A DNA stretch of 64,000 nt from Anolis sagrei (taxonomy: Eukaryota > Chordata > Lepidosauria > Squamata > Anolidae). Positions 11,024 through 21,409 of the stretch are shown here, one piece after another. Position 1 is the first letter of the stretch. Each line of letters begins with the position of its first letter. A program made the translations under genes and the position numbers. Location of the stretch: positions 143,030,758 through 143,094,757 of the forward strand of contig NC_090025.1 of NCBI RefSeq assembly GCF_037176765.1. The letters run 5' to 3'. A model generated the notes under the pieces. The model ran no database searches. It was not told the DNA's origin and worked only from the letters and a program-made list of their open reading frames with translations.

Positions 11024-12195
11024 TCTATATAAATAAAAATGTAAATATCAATTTGTTCAAAATCTTAAATCTCCCAAAATACTTCACCGATTGCTTTGAA
11101 ATTTTGACACAATGTAGAATTCAAATAGGCGCATGTTTTTATGTTTTTACATACCTACTATTGTATAGATGTCACACCTGTAACAGGTAAACATATGCTT
11201 TTCGGGGAAAACAGCACGATCTGTTGGACATCAAAGCAACGGATGCTATACGGCATATTTCGTGATTCTATTTTAATGTTTCCGAATGCATTCCTAAATT
11301 GAATTTTCATACACCTTGATGTCATTTCATTTTGATTTAATTGTTTCATGTGACATTGCATTGGAATTGACATATGTCGTTTACTATAGCGTTCATTTCA
11401 TGAGTATAGTTTATTGTTGTTGCTCCCTCTGTTGGGTTTCCGTAATTTCAAAGCCCCCTCCCCTTTAAAAAATCCCTCGCTGACAATCATTGTCTCATCT
11501 GAGGAGGGCAGGCCTTCCTCCCTCCTTCCCACCTTCAATGCCACCCCCACCCTCAGGAATGATGCTGTATATTTATTATTTACTTCACTGGGTCTCCTTA
11601 AGGCACCCTGTTTCTTTCTTTAGGCCCCTTCTACACAGCAGTTTATGATCCACATTGAACTGGGTTACATGGCAGTCTGGACTCAGATAACACAGTTCAA
11701 AGCAGACATTGTGGATGATCAGCCTTGGTGTTCTTATATGGCTGTAAGGAAGGGGCCTAAGTCTACACCGACATATAATCCAGTACAAAGCAGACATTTT
11801 GGATTATCTGCCTTGATATTCTGGGTTGAAGATGTCCTCATTCCTCGCATTCCTATGATTCCATTGTATATGCCATTTCGATTTAAGAGATTGCAATTCT
11901 CAATTCGATTGGCGTTTGCAATCACCATCAACAAAGCTCGGGCCAATCTTTAGAATTGTGTGGTTCAGATCTAGTCACGGATTGCTTCTCACATGGACAA
12001 TTATATGTTGCGTGTTCTAGAGTCGGCAAACCAGACAGTCTCTATATCTGCACAGACAATGGAACAACAACAAAAAAATACTGTATACCCACAAGCATTG
12101 TGAAATTAAATATATTAGAAACCTGCTCTTTCTCTTTTCTTTCTTTTCCATTTAACCAGACTGGGCCACAGCAACGTGTGGCCAGGGACAGCCAG
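11024..12195 (+). mobile_element. Helitron remnant with part of a Pif1-type helicase
   Basis: Starts A|TCTATATAAATAAAAATG and ends GTGGCCAGGGACAGCCAG|T, a one-base variant of the CTAG end seen at 1759. The + strand from about 11834 encodes PRIPMIP, FKRLQFSIRLAFAITINKA and, in another frame, DCFSHGQLYVACSRVGKPD, which match helicase motifs at the C-terminal end of Helitron Rep/Hel proteins. Most of Rep/Hel is missing, and two foldback MITE copies (11622-11829) interrupt the element. It is a dead copy of an autonomous Helitron. Confidence 0.8.
11622..11829. mobile_element. One full and one partial foldback MITE inside the Helitron
   Basis: GGCCCCTTCTACACAG through GAAGGGGCC (about 11622-11758), then a second partial unit with TTTGGATTATCTGCCTTGAT up to 11829. 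Same family as the RAP1B intron 1 array. Confidence 0.75.
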
Positions 12196-12338
12196 TAAAT
12201 TATATTCTTCTTCAGTATTACAGTTACCAACTATCAAGGGCCTGTCAGCAATGGGGTTATTTTTGAACTGTTTTTACTTCTCTCAGGGCACATGGCCTTA
12301 TTCTCACCCACCCAAAGTCACAATTTTGCACCCACAGC

Positions 12339-12910
12339 CTTATTTATTTATTTATTTCAAATATTTACACCCCACCCTTTTCAACCGGGGGGGGGGGGGG
12401 GACTCAGGGAAGCTTACAGCCGGCAATGATTTGATGCCCCTATATACACATAATAAAACACAATAATTACATATAAATAAAACATTAAATCAATTCAATT
12501 TAAAGCTGTTTAAAATATTACATCCTGGTGGCCTAATCTAAGCCAAATTCTGTGACCAGAGACGATCAGAAGCTTGTCCATAGTCCATTTCCATAGCAAA
12601 TTGTTATAATTACCATTGTCATTGTCAGCGTGCTACCCGAAGGCCTGGTACCACAACCACATTTTTAACTTCTTTGTGAAGGAAAGGAGAGATGTGGATA
12701 ACCTAATTTCGCTGGGGAGCAAATTCCACAGGCGGCGGGCCACCACCAAGAAGGCCCTGTCCCTCGTCCCCGCCAAGCGCGTTTGCGACAAAGGTGGGGC
12801 CAAGAGCAGGGCCTCCCCAGAGGATGTTAAACTCCGAGGTGGGACGTAGAGGGAGATACGTTCGGACAGGTATGTTGGGCCAGAACCGTATAGGGCTTTA
12901 TAGGTCAAGA
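12339..12910 (-). mobile_element. L2-type LINE 3' end, minus strand
   Basis: The minus strand encodes the L2 C-terminus (YLSERISLYVPPRSL, SSGEALLLAPP, RLWNLLPSEIR), open for 91 codons at 12633-12908, followed by the 3'UTR with the CCCTGAGTC-type motif interrupted by a G run (about 12389-12401). The open frame suggests moderate age. Confidence 0.82.
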
Positions 12911-13440
12911 CTTATGAGAGCTAGATTCAAAATGTATCTTGTGAGGAATTTAAGCTTAAGATACCTATAGTTCACTGGAACTTTTTTTTTCCACGCTAAA
13001 TTGTAAAGCCATGTAAGCTGTACTACTGGAATTTGTCAAAAGGGATACAAAATAGAAAAGAAGTATACTTTCCCGTTCAGGGACTTTTTCTGCATCTGGA
13101 AACTGACCTAAATTCAGGCTTAGGTAAGAAGAAGGTGGATTGAGACACTCTGCTTTCTTACCCCTCCTCCCTGCTGAAGGTTAGGGACCCCCCCCCCCCC
13201 CCAAGAATGAAATAGTAATTCCTTAACTGTGGAATGACTCATTGCAGCTTTTCAGTGTCAGTCCCAGAAGATATTTTTCCAGCAAGCAAACATTACCGAA
13301 TGGTAGGATTCATTTTGTCTGTTCATAAAAATGATAGAAAACATGAGGCTTTTCACATGTTTTTGGTGGTTGTTCTCAGGCTATGGGACTCTCTACCACT
13401 TAAGTGAAGATTTTATGAAAAGAAGCATTTGGTCACTAAA
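12911..13440. other. Intergenic DNA without recognised features
   Basis: C run near 13192-13202. No gene or repeat family recognised. Confidence 0.4.
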
Positions 13441-13659
13441 GGTGCATCTACATTGCAGAATGAATGCAGTTTGACACCACTTTAATTGTCATAGCTTAAT
13501 GCTATGGAACCCTGAGAGTTTTAATTTGGTGAGGCATCAGCCGTCTTTGGCAAAGTAAGGTGAAGACCTTGGAAAACTACAACTTCCATGATTCAAAGGA
13601 ACTGAGCTATGACAGTTAAAGTGATGTAAAACTATATTAATTCTACAGTGTAGTGCATT
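13441..13659. mobile_element. Foldback MITE (GGTGCATCTACACTG family)
   Basis: Begins GGTGCATCTACATTGCAGAA and ends ATTCTACAGTGTAGTGC, with internal mirrored halves around CAGTTTGACACCACTTTAA. About 219 bp, non-coding. Confidence 0.78.
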
Positions 13660-14519
13660 ATTAGTGAAAAATAAAAATTTTCTGATGGAAGGTGTGTGCT
13701 GCATTGTTGTTACATTTTAAAATTATTCTTGCCATGGTTTGAAATTATTTTATTGTCTTAAAATATTTATGTCTCCACATGGTATTATATTTAACTGTGT
13801 TTTAATTTTTTGTTACCACTAATTTCTAATGCACATATTTTGTTTAACACATGCATGAGCTATCTTGAGTCCAATTTTGAAGAATAAAGAGATAGAAAAT
13901 AACATCTCTACCAGCAACTGATCATATATGGACATAATATATTCCACCTAAAGCAACCACAAAACCCATCACTGTAGCCCTTCTCCCTATTGTTTCATCT
14001 AGGGAACAAGAAAATCCCATTTCTTAAGGACCATTCCACAATGATAATAATCAATACCTCCATTGTCCCCTAACTGGCTCCCATTTCCCTGACCAGAAGG
14101 GCCCTGCCAGAAGAAGGGACAAACTGAGGTTTTCCTCCAATAAAAACTTCGAGAAAGTTCCAGCTAGACCTAATCTACCAATCGCACACTGTAAAACATG
14201 ACAACAATGAATGTACATCTAACCAATGAAACGTTGGATAGCAATTTGTACCAATTGAAGCAATGCCTATTCTTTTGAATGGCCATAAAATACCAGTATG
14301 TGTAAACGGAGGGCATGTCAGATCTGGGATGCTCCCTGGCATCCTTCTTTGATGACTGAAGCAATAAAGATTACCTCTTATTCTGCTTTCAATTCTGCAT
14401 GTCCTGATTGTAAAATATTAGAGCTGTCATGCCAGGAATAAACCCAGGACAAAACAACATCAGGAAAACCACACAACCCCTTTTCAATGTTTTAAAATGT
14501 TCAAGAGCAAGGGTGAAAG
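13660..14519. other. Intergenic DNA without recognised features
   Basis: AT-rich. Short open frames have no recognisable similarity. Confidence 0.4.
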
Positions 14520-14683
14520 CTCCTATTTTAAACATGTATTTATTAAAGTTTAATTAATATTTAACTGTGTTTAATTGGTGTTGGCATCTAATGGTTGCCA
14601 GTTGTAAGCTGCCCTGAGTCCACCTCTGGGGGTGAGTAGGAGAGGATATAAATGTCTGAAATAAATAAAATAAATAATAAAGT
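14520..14683 (+). mobile_element. L2-type LINE 3'UTR fragment
   Basis: GCTGCCCTGAGTCCACCTCT and GGATATAAAT followed by an AATAAA-rich tail is the standard L2 3' end in this window. Confidence 0.7.
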
Positions 14684-14814
14684 AATTATAGAAAATATTT
14701 GCAGTATAAAGTGTCATATGAATAATCATTTCTTATTTGAAACCAGGAATATCCAAGATCAGTAATTTTAAAAACCTACCCCTCCTACTTGTTATATCTT
14801 TTCATTAGACTACA

Positions 14815-15235
14815 TCTTGCAGGAACTCACAGGAACACCTCAACAAGCAAGAGTCCAAAAGTGGTAGATTAAAACCCAGAACCTCAATCAGTGGCCGATA
14901 CCAGATGAGAAACTCCCCTCTGGCCACGCAGAAGTCTGGGTGACTTGGAAAGCGCTGAACGAACTGCGCTCTGGCACCACAAGATACAGAGCTAAACTTA
15001 AGAAATGGGGCTACAAAATGGAGTCCACGACATGCAAGTGTGGAGAAGAGCAAACCACAGACCACCAACTTCAATGCCACATGCACAAGTGGAGCACCTT
15101 CTTACAGCAACACCAGAGGCACTTCAATTGGCCAGCTTCTGATCAAAGGAAATCTAATATAATACCTCGTTTTTAACTCTGTGTTTTTAAATACATTACA
15201 ACTGTACCGTCAATTTGCTAAATAAATAAATAAGG
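14815..15235 (+). mobile_element. Non-LTR LINE 3' end with a CxCG-type C-terminal motif
   Basis: The frame around 14940-15176 encodes WKALNELRSGTTRYRAKLKK and TCKCGEEQTTDHQLQCHM, a Cys-His motif found after the reverse transcriptase in several non-LTR clades. It ends with an AAATAAATAAATAA tail. I cannot name the clade. Being truncated and without the RT, it is a dead copy. Confidence 0.55.
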
Positions 15236-16561
15236 CTACACCTGTAGTTATTAACAATGCTTCAGCAAAAACTGCTCCCTCTGGTTGATGCTTTTGATAT
15301 TCTACAGAGGAAGTTCAACCAGAGAACTAGTATGTATCTGTGATGTATCTAGTCTACCAAGCTTCCTACAGATAATGATTTGTAACTATTGTGGTTTAGT
15401 CTTGTATAAATATTTTAAAAACCCACCAAAGTGTTTCTAAAGAGAGGATAACACAGCATTCATTGGATTAAAATTTCCCAACTATCCATAAATCACACAT
15501 GAAGGTTTGAAAAATAGGTACATATTCAGTTAACATGGATACATTTAATTCTGCATATTCGTGGACAGGGACTGCATATATGAGAGTATCACATCTTACT
15601 GAATGTTTAGGGTAGTAGTCACCCTTATTGTGATAGTAACTTTATCCCCACAAAGCCTGATGAATAGTACTTTTGTTCTTGCTTGTTATCTTGCCTTTTA
15701 ATGGAACTTTTCCAAGTAACTATGTTTTTGACTAAGACTGACTTGGCATCATGGAGCTGCTCTGCTGCCTACCGAGCCATTTTCACTGGCACACCACCAC
15801 TCCTGGAGTGAACTGTTGGCAAACTCAGCATGTCTTTCCCTATTCAAGAGCAGCTCCATCCTGGATGTTGATCAACTGTGCCATTTTTTTCTTTGTTGTC
15901 AAGGCTAGATAGCAGTTCTTCATCCTAATATGGGCTTGCTTTGGACTCTGAATGGGGCAAACAAGGAGGATGGGGAATTCAAGAGGCAGCAACCCTTCCA
16001 AGAGTCTCTACTAGCTTTGGATTGTAATTCAAGCAGCATTTTTATGATGGGTGTTGCTGCCAGGTGTCGGGGAAGGAGTCCTGCTGAATTGCTATTGTGC
16101 ACATTGGCTCTGAAGAGGCAGGATGACCACCAAGAGCTGGTTGGTCCATGAAGGTGCCAAGTTTGCAGCCCATGTTGTCCTCCTCCAGATTGGTTTCAGA
16201 ATGCCATCCAGGCAATATATTCTGGGATTTGAAGCAAGGATCTTCTGCTGCTAAACAAAAATTAATCCATCTGGCTATAGATCTTCCTGAACTCTGTGAC
16301 ACTGGGAAGAAAATATGTGCCCTGTTCTATGTCTGATGCTTATCTACATCAGGGCTTAGTTGTAACTGTCCTGTGAAGCATGCAGTGTAGGTCTGAGTTC
16401 CAGGAATTCCTTCTCTTTTGCTGCGGATGTGTTTTCTAACCATGAATGGGACCATTTCTCCACTCGCTCAAGTAGATCTGAAACTCTCATCTCTTAATGC
16501 CTAATTCCCTGATTTATGGAATGAGTCACTAAAGGTTGCTCCTATCCTTGTGTCTCTGGGA
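15236..16561. other. Intergenic DNA without recognised features
   Basis: Overlapping open frames on both strands near 15920-16336 are under 90 codons and show no family motif. No repeat recognised. Confidence 0.4.
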
Positions 16562-16781
16562 GCATTATACTACAAAATTAATGCTGTCTTGACACCACTT
16601 TAACTCCCAAAGCTCAGTGTTATGGAATCATGGGAATGGTAGTTTTACAGGGCCTTTAGCCTTCTGTCAAAGCATGCTGTGCCTCATCAAACTACACGTC
16701 CCATGACTCCATAGCATTGAGCCCCTGCAGTTGAAATGGTATTAACTCAAAGTGCATTAACTCCATAGTGTAGATGCATCC
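16562..16781. mobile_element. Foldback MITE (GGTGCATCTACACTG family)
   Basis: Contains TTGACACCACTTTAACTCC, CATGGGA and the mirrored right half ending in ATAGTGTAGATGCATC. Confidence 0.75.
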
Positions 16782-17094
16782 TTGAACAGTCTTTGTTGCA
16801 AGTCCTGAACACATGGGGAAAGGGTGTTTTGATCCTTGGGTCTTAACTCCCTATCTCAAGCGACTTCTACCTTGGTTCATATACCAAATGGACAATGTAT
16901 TGGGAATCTCACATCAGAACACATTTTATGTGTGGCCAAGACCCAAAAATAACATATAAAACAGCTCTGTATTTAAGCAAAACAATACGTTTGAGAACAT
17001 ATGTGGGGTGATCGGGGTAAATTATAGGTGTAATAAGGAAATATGATGTATATACTCAGTTTTATCGTATTTACTGTATTTACAGTCCATACTT

Positions 17095-17153
17095 CAGGAA
17101 ATAAAGCCCGACTGCTCATTGGAGGGAAGAATATTAGAGACAAAGTTGAAGTA
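17095..17153 (+). mobile_element. BovB LINE internal fragment
   Basis: The 59 bases (CAGGAAATAAAGCCCGACTG through AAAGTTGAAGTA) match the BovB copy at about 47069-47126 with few changes. Neither end is a natural element end. Confidence 0.75.
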
Positions 17154-17310
17154 TGTATTGTCGAAGGCTTTCATCGCCGGAATCACTGGATTGTTGTAGG
17201 TTTTTTTGGGCTATATGGCAATGTTCTAGAGGCATTTTCTCCTGACGTTTTGCCTGCATCTATGGCAAGCATCCTCAGAGGTAGTGAGGTCTATTGGAAC
17301 TAGGAAAGTG
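17154..17310 (-). mobile_element. Probable Penelope-like element end
   Basis: GTCGAAGGCTTTCAT, CTCCTGACGTTTTGCCTGC and GGCAAGCATCCTCAGAGG are words I associate with the end of a Penelope-like retroelement common in lizards. The fragment is short and lacks coding motifs, so the family call rests on recollection. Confidence 0.45.
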
Positions 17311-17484
17311 GGTTGTTGTTGTTTGGTTTAGTATTGTGATATGGCCTAAGGGCTAATCAATAAAAATATTGTATTGTATCGTATCACAAGAGAGCCATGT
17401 CTTAATCTGAGGCTTGATTCATTCATTGCTCACCAACAAAAGATAGTTGAGCCATTCATGGCAAGATTTCATCAGAGAGGTTTG

Positions 17485-17635
17485 CCTTTAACTTCCTCTG
17501 AGGCTGACAGAGTGTGACTTGCTCAGAGTCATTCAGTAGGTTTCCATGTGTGAGCGGAAATTTGAACCCTGATCTCCAGAGTTGTAGTCCAATACTCAAA
17601 CCATTACACCATGCTGGTTTGAGTAGAGTCCTATT
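17485..17635 (-). mobile_element. MIR/CORE-type tRNA SINE, minus strand
   Basis: On the minus strand it has a tRNA-like head (GGTTTGAGTATTGG, with B-box-like GGTTCAAATTTCC) followed by CORE-like GTGACTTGCTC in reverse orientation. It matches the + strand copy at 48670. Confidence 0.65.
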
Positions 17636-17779
17636 TTTCCACCTCGAGCTTCATTGCATTGTTTATTGCAGACAAGTTTCTGTTATCTGACACTGAAATA
17701 TTATGTTTCTCCAGTCCCCAATATTGCTAAAAACCTAGAAAAGGGTTGAGGCAGTAAAATAGTGGCTTCTTTGAATAAA

Positions 17780-17955
17780 TTTGCATTGCAGTATTAATAC
17801 AGTTTGACATCACTTTAACTGCCAAGGGAGTTGTAATTTGGTAAGGCACCAGCACTCTTTGACAGGGAAGACTAAAGACCTTGTAAACAACAATTCTTAT
17901 AATTCCACAGTTAAAGTGATGTCCAATTGCATTAATTCTACAGTGTAGATGCACC
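17780..17955. mobile_element. Foldback MITE (GGTGCATCTACACTG family)
   Basis: TTGCATTGCAGTATTAATAC to ATTCTACAGTGTAGATGCAC, with mirrored CAGTTTGACATCACTTTAAC internally. Confidence 0.75.
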
Positions 17956-17992
17956 ATTTGTCAGAGGCTTTGTTCTTTTGCATGCCTTTATA

Positions 17993-18127
17993 CCAGGCAT
18001 GGGCAGACTTTGTTCCTCCAGATGTTTTGGACTTCAAATCCCACCATTCCTAACAGCCGGTCGACTCTTAGGAATTGTGGGAGTTGAAGTCCAAAACACC
18101 TGGAGGGCTGAAGTCTGTCCATGCCTT
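17993..18127. mobile_element. Foldback hAT-type MITE (CAGGCATGGGCAAACTT family)
   Basis: A near-perfect palindrome: CAGGCATGGGCAGACTTTG and its mirrored end, with central TTCCTAACAGCCGG. About 135 bp. The flanks do not give a clean 8-bp duplication. Confidence 0.7.
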
Positions 18128-18162
18128 CTATTATACACTTGTGCACATAAAACTCTAAACAA

Positions 18163-18416
18163 GGGGAGTGAGGTGAGCTCCTGTTGTCAGCGTCAGCTTC
18201 TGCCGACCTAGCAGTTTGAAAACATGCAAATGTGGGTCGATCAATAGGTACTGCTTTGTTGGGAAGGTAACAGTGCTCCATGCAGTCATGCTGGCCACAT
18301 GACCTTGGAGGTGTCTATGGACAACGCCAGCTCTTCAGCTTAGAAAAGGAGATGAGCACCAACTCCCAGAGTTGGACACAACTGGACTTAATATAAGGGA
18401 AAACCTTTACCTTTAT
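18163..18416 (+). mobile_element. Lizard SINE (AAACCTTTACC-tailed), head-truncated
   Basis: Starts at GGGGAGTGAGGTGAGCTC, lacks the tRNA boxes, and ends in GGGAAAACCTTTACCTTTA. Confidence 0.85.
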
Positions 18417-19126
18417 CTTACAGCAGTATTTATATGGACAACTAGCTTTATTCTAACCAAGTTGGCAGAAAAGTACATTTTATTATTTGCCCAGCTTACT
18501 CTGGAGTAACTATGTTTAGGGGCAGGCTGCAAGAATTTCACAAAATGAACTAAAGATAGCAAGACACTTTGGAAAGAACATAGTGTTTTTTATTGTGAGG
18601 AACTTGTCTCTCTTTCTGCCACCACTCCCTTTCCTACAAATGTCACTGCCACTGCAACTTCCTGCCAGTTTTACACAAGACCCAATTTATCTAAAGTTAG
18701 TCAGACCTAAATTGCACTGGCAGGAAGAGAAGCAGTTTGTTGTAATGAGCTTAACAAAACAGTCCTGTGCATATTTAGTCAGTCCCTTATATAAACAATT
18801 GCAATGTGAGCCTAAAAGATATTAAGTTTTACATCTGAGTAGGGGTTTTTTTTGTTATTGTTAACTTTGATGGGTTAGTATTCAAGACAAAGGAATATAG
18901 AACAACTGTCACAATGGTGTGGGGAAAATGGATTGTTTGTTGTTGTTTGTATCCTGTTCCCCCCCCCCCCCCCAAAAAAAATTGGAGCTCAAAGTAGCTT
19001 ACAATTAAAAAAAATACAATGAAACCATACAAAAATTAAGATTACATTAAACTACAGTACAACACCCACATCTATGGGGAATACATTCCTGAACGTAGTG
19101 TGGAAACGGAAAACTATAGATAATAG
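18417..19126. other. Intergenic DNA with a long C run
   Basis: C run of about 17 at 18958-18974 next to AAAAAAATT. No gene recognised. Confidence 0.4.
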
Positions 19127-19136
19127 TAAAGGTAAA

Positions 19137-19178
<42 letters not shown>

Positions 19179-19632
19179 TAACAAACTTTATTTATAACCT
19201 ACCACCATCTCCCCAAAGGGGACTCGGGGCGGCTAACATGAGGCCAAACTCAAAATAATACAACATAATTAGACACAAAGCAGCAAGAATACATCATAAT
19301 AAAATATATAAAATAACAAATAACATAAGCAGTATAAATAAGCTTCCCTGACATTAAGTCTAGCCGTGTCTGACTCAGTTTCTAAGCCAAGGAGCCAGCA
19401 TTTTGCGTGGACACCTCCAAGGTTATGTGACCAGCATGACTGCATGGAGCGCCATTACGTTCCCGCTGGACCAGTACCTATTGATCTACTCACATTTGCA
19501 TGCTTTTGAACTGCTAGCTTGGCAGAAGCTGGGGCTAACAGCAGGAACTCACCCCGCTCCCTGGATTCAAACCACTAACCTTTCAGTCAGCAAGTTCAGC
19601 GTGTCAGCAGTTTAACCCACTGAACCACCAAC
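19127..19632 (-). mobile_element. Lizard SINE, minus strand, split by an L2 tail
   Basis: The SINE's GGTAAAAGTT tail (19130-19139) is separated from the rest of the body (about 19346-19632) by an AAT microsatellite plus an L2 3' end on the minus strand (GGACTCGGGGCGGCTAACAT). The tRNA-like head lies at the high coordinate. Confidence 0.78.
19140..19345 (-). mobile_element. L2 3' end inserted in the SINE
   Basis: The AAT run marks the 3' tail on the minus strand. CCCCAAAGGGGACTCGGGGC is the L2 CCGCCCTGAGTC-type motif in reverse. Confidence 0.72.
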
Positions 19633-19797
19633 GCTAAATGAATCACTTTCACAGGAAGTTACTATAGTCACCTAGAACATCTTGTAGCAATCTCTAGGTT
19701 TTCCAGTCCGATTTTATGGTCAATTTCAGGTGGAAATTGACCACAGAAATGCACTGGAAGACCAAGAGATTCCTGGAGGGAACATATTATTCGTATC

Positions 19798-20040
19798 AAC
19801 TGTCTGGTGGCGCAATGAGTTAAACCCTTGTGCCAGAAGACTGCTGACCAACAGGTCAGAGGTTCAAATCTGGGGAGAGTGGGTTGAGCTCCCTCTGTCA
19901 GCTCCAGCTCCTCATGCAGGGACATGAGAGAAGCCTCCCACAAGGATGATAAAAACATCTAGGCGTCCCCTGGGCAATGTCTGTACAGATGGCCAATTCT
20001 CTCAGTTCCTCAAGCCGCTCCTCACACGGAAAAAAAAATC
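19798..20040 (+). mobile_element. Lizard tRNA SINE (CAAGTCGCTCCT-tailed)
   Basis: Pol III A-box-like TGGCGCAATGAG and B-box-like GGTTCAAATCT are present. The body has GGACATGAGAGAAGCCTCCC, and the element ends in CTCAAGCCGCTCCTCACACG plus A's. Confidence 0.85.
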
Positions 20041-20179
20041 AACAAATAACCAATCTGCAAAAATATAACCCACAAATGAGGAAGGTCAACTATATAGCCC
20101 ACCTTTACCGTCAAGGCAGCTCTTCCTTCCCACTTTATAGTCACAAAGGCCTCAAAAGGTAGGCCTAGATCAGAGTCAA

Positions 20180-20420
20180 CCAGGGAGTTCTATGTAGTTT
20201 TGCAAGAACTACAAATCCTAGGAGTCCTTAGTATTGGCAGCTGAAGCGGCACCACGCAGCGTTAATTCCACAGTGTAGATCAGGCATGGCAAACTTCGCC
20301 CCTCCAGGTGTTTTGGACTTCAACTCCCACAATTCCTAACTGTCTACCGGCTGTTAGGAATTGTGGAAGTTGTAGTCCAACACAACTGGAAGGCCGAAAA
20401 TTACCCATGCCTTGTGTAAA
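20180..20420. mobile_element. Degenerate foldback MITE interrupted by a hAT element
   Basis: Left flank AGTTCTATGTAGTTTTGCAA and CACAGTGTAGAT belong to the GGTGCATCTACACTG family. A hAT foldback element at 20281-20412 interrupts its terminal region. Confidence 0.55.
20281..20412. mobile_element. Foldback hAT-type MITE with 8-bp target duplication
   Basis: CAGGCATGG...CCATGCCTT palindrome flanked by GTGTAGAT on the left and GTGTAAAT on the right (7 of 8 identical). Confidence 0.75.
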
Positions 20421-20511
20421 TGTAGTTCAGGACCTCTCTGGCCGAGAAGCCCCCCCCCCCTCATCCCCTTAAAACTGCAAATCCCAGGAATCCACAAGAG
20501 ACAGCCAAGCA

Positions 20512-20826
20512 ATGAGAGGAAGTCATAGGGAGGAGGGAGCAAGCTTGTTTTCCGCTTCCCTGGAGACTAGGACGCGGAACAATGGCTTCAAACTACAAGA
20601 GAGGAGATTCCATCTGAACATGAGGAAGAACTTCCTGACTGTGAGAGCCGTTCAGCAGTGGAACTCTCTGCCCCGGAGTGTGGTGGAGGCTCCTTCTTTG
20701 GAGGCTTTTAAGCAGAGCTGGATGGCCATCTGTCAGGGGTGCTTTGAATGCAATATTCCTGCTTCTTGGCAGAATGGGGTTGGACTGGATGGCCCATGAG
20801 GTCTCTTCCAACTTTATGATTCTATG
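20512..20826 (+). mobile_element. CR1 LINE 3' end
   Basis: Encodes RGSHREEGASLFSASLETRT, FLTVRAVQQWNSLPRSVVEA and the 3'UTR to ATGATTCTATG. It is nearly identical to the copy at 6052, so young. It ends about 45 bases before the RAP1B CpG island. Confidence 0.88.
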
Positions 20827-21011
20827 AATAAAAGCGGAACAATATCGCTTTAACAGCGTAGTGTAATTGTGGAGTGGCTTTTCCACCTCCTCGGCCGCCT
20901 TTTCTTTAACTGGGCGGTTACTGCAGCGAATGGGGGACCTACGAGAGGAAGAAAGAAAAGAATAAATGAACAGAAAGAGGGAGAAGAGGAAGAAAGAGCT
21001 GCAGTTCCTCC

Positions 21012-21187
21012 GCGCATGCGCATTCTGAGCGGAGAAAACTCGCCCCAAGAGGGAGGGAGACAGACGAGAAGGCTGCAGTTCTTCCGCGCATGCGCATTCC
21101 GAGCGGCGAGCTCGCCTCAGGAACAGAGGGTGGGCGGGAGGGGAGAGAAAGGCAGAAGAGAAGGCTGCAGTCCCTCCGCGCATGCGC
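21012..21187. promoter_or_regulatory. Three NRF1-type palindromes GCGCATGCGC
   Basis: The exact 10-base palindrome occurs at 21012-21021, 21086-21095 and 21178-21187. Each copy sits in a longer shared context (CTGCAG, a short pyrimidine stretch, CCGCGCATGCGCATTC), so the cluster arose by local duplication. The palindrome matches the known NRF1 consensus. The sites lie about 220-400 bases before the exon 1 donor. Binding is inferred. Confidence 0.65.
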
Positions 21188-21329
21188 ATTCCGACTGGAG
21201 CAGAGGTGGCCCCTCCCTCTTTCCTCCTCCTTCCTCCTGTGCGCGAGCGCTAAACGGGAAGCCAGCGCGAGGCTGCGCGTGCAGCGTCACGGCAACGGCT
21301 CCAAGCCTCGCCCAGTCAGAAGGGAGGGG

Positions 21330-21409
21330 GAAGAGGGCGGGACAAGAGAGAGAGAAGGCGAGGGAGCTTTGGCCAGGACGGCGGCGGCGGGGAGCGGCAG
21401 CGCCGTCCG
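21330..21409 (+). other. RAP1B: RAP1B exon 1, non-coding 5'UTR (start approximate)
   Basis: A GC-rich stretch with a GGC repeat ends in a strong splice donor (G|GTAAGT, intron from 21410). The next supported RAP1B exon opens with 30 bases of 5'UTR, so a non-coding first exon is required upstream, and this is the only CpG-island donor found. The 3' boundary is read from the donor. The transcription start is not visible, so the left edge is a guess. Intron 1 is then 24.2 kb. Confidence 0.7.

Larger units (their letters stand above)
20870..21409 (+). promoter_or_regulatory. RAP1B: RAP1B CpG-rich promoter
   Basis: GC and CpG content rise sharply after a CR1 fragment ending near 20826 and stay high past exon 1 to about 21900. 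No TATA box is apparent. Purine-rich tracts (GAGGA, GAGAGA) and three copies of a GCGCATGCGC palindrome are present. This fits a housekeeping CpG-island promoter. Long open frames across the island reflect its base composition and are not treated as coding. Confidence 0.75.

Noticed and set aside
15920-16336. Cluster of overlapping open frames on both strands
   Set aside because: All under 90 codons, without motifs, start context or splice structure that would make one credible.
17993-18127. A microRNA hairpin
   Set aside because: The 135-bp palindrome is one of several copies of a transposon family (also at 20281 and 58608), so no specific microRNA call is justified.
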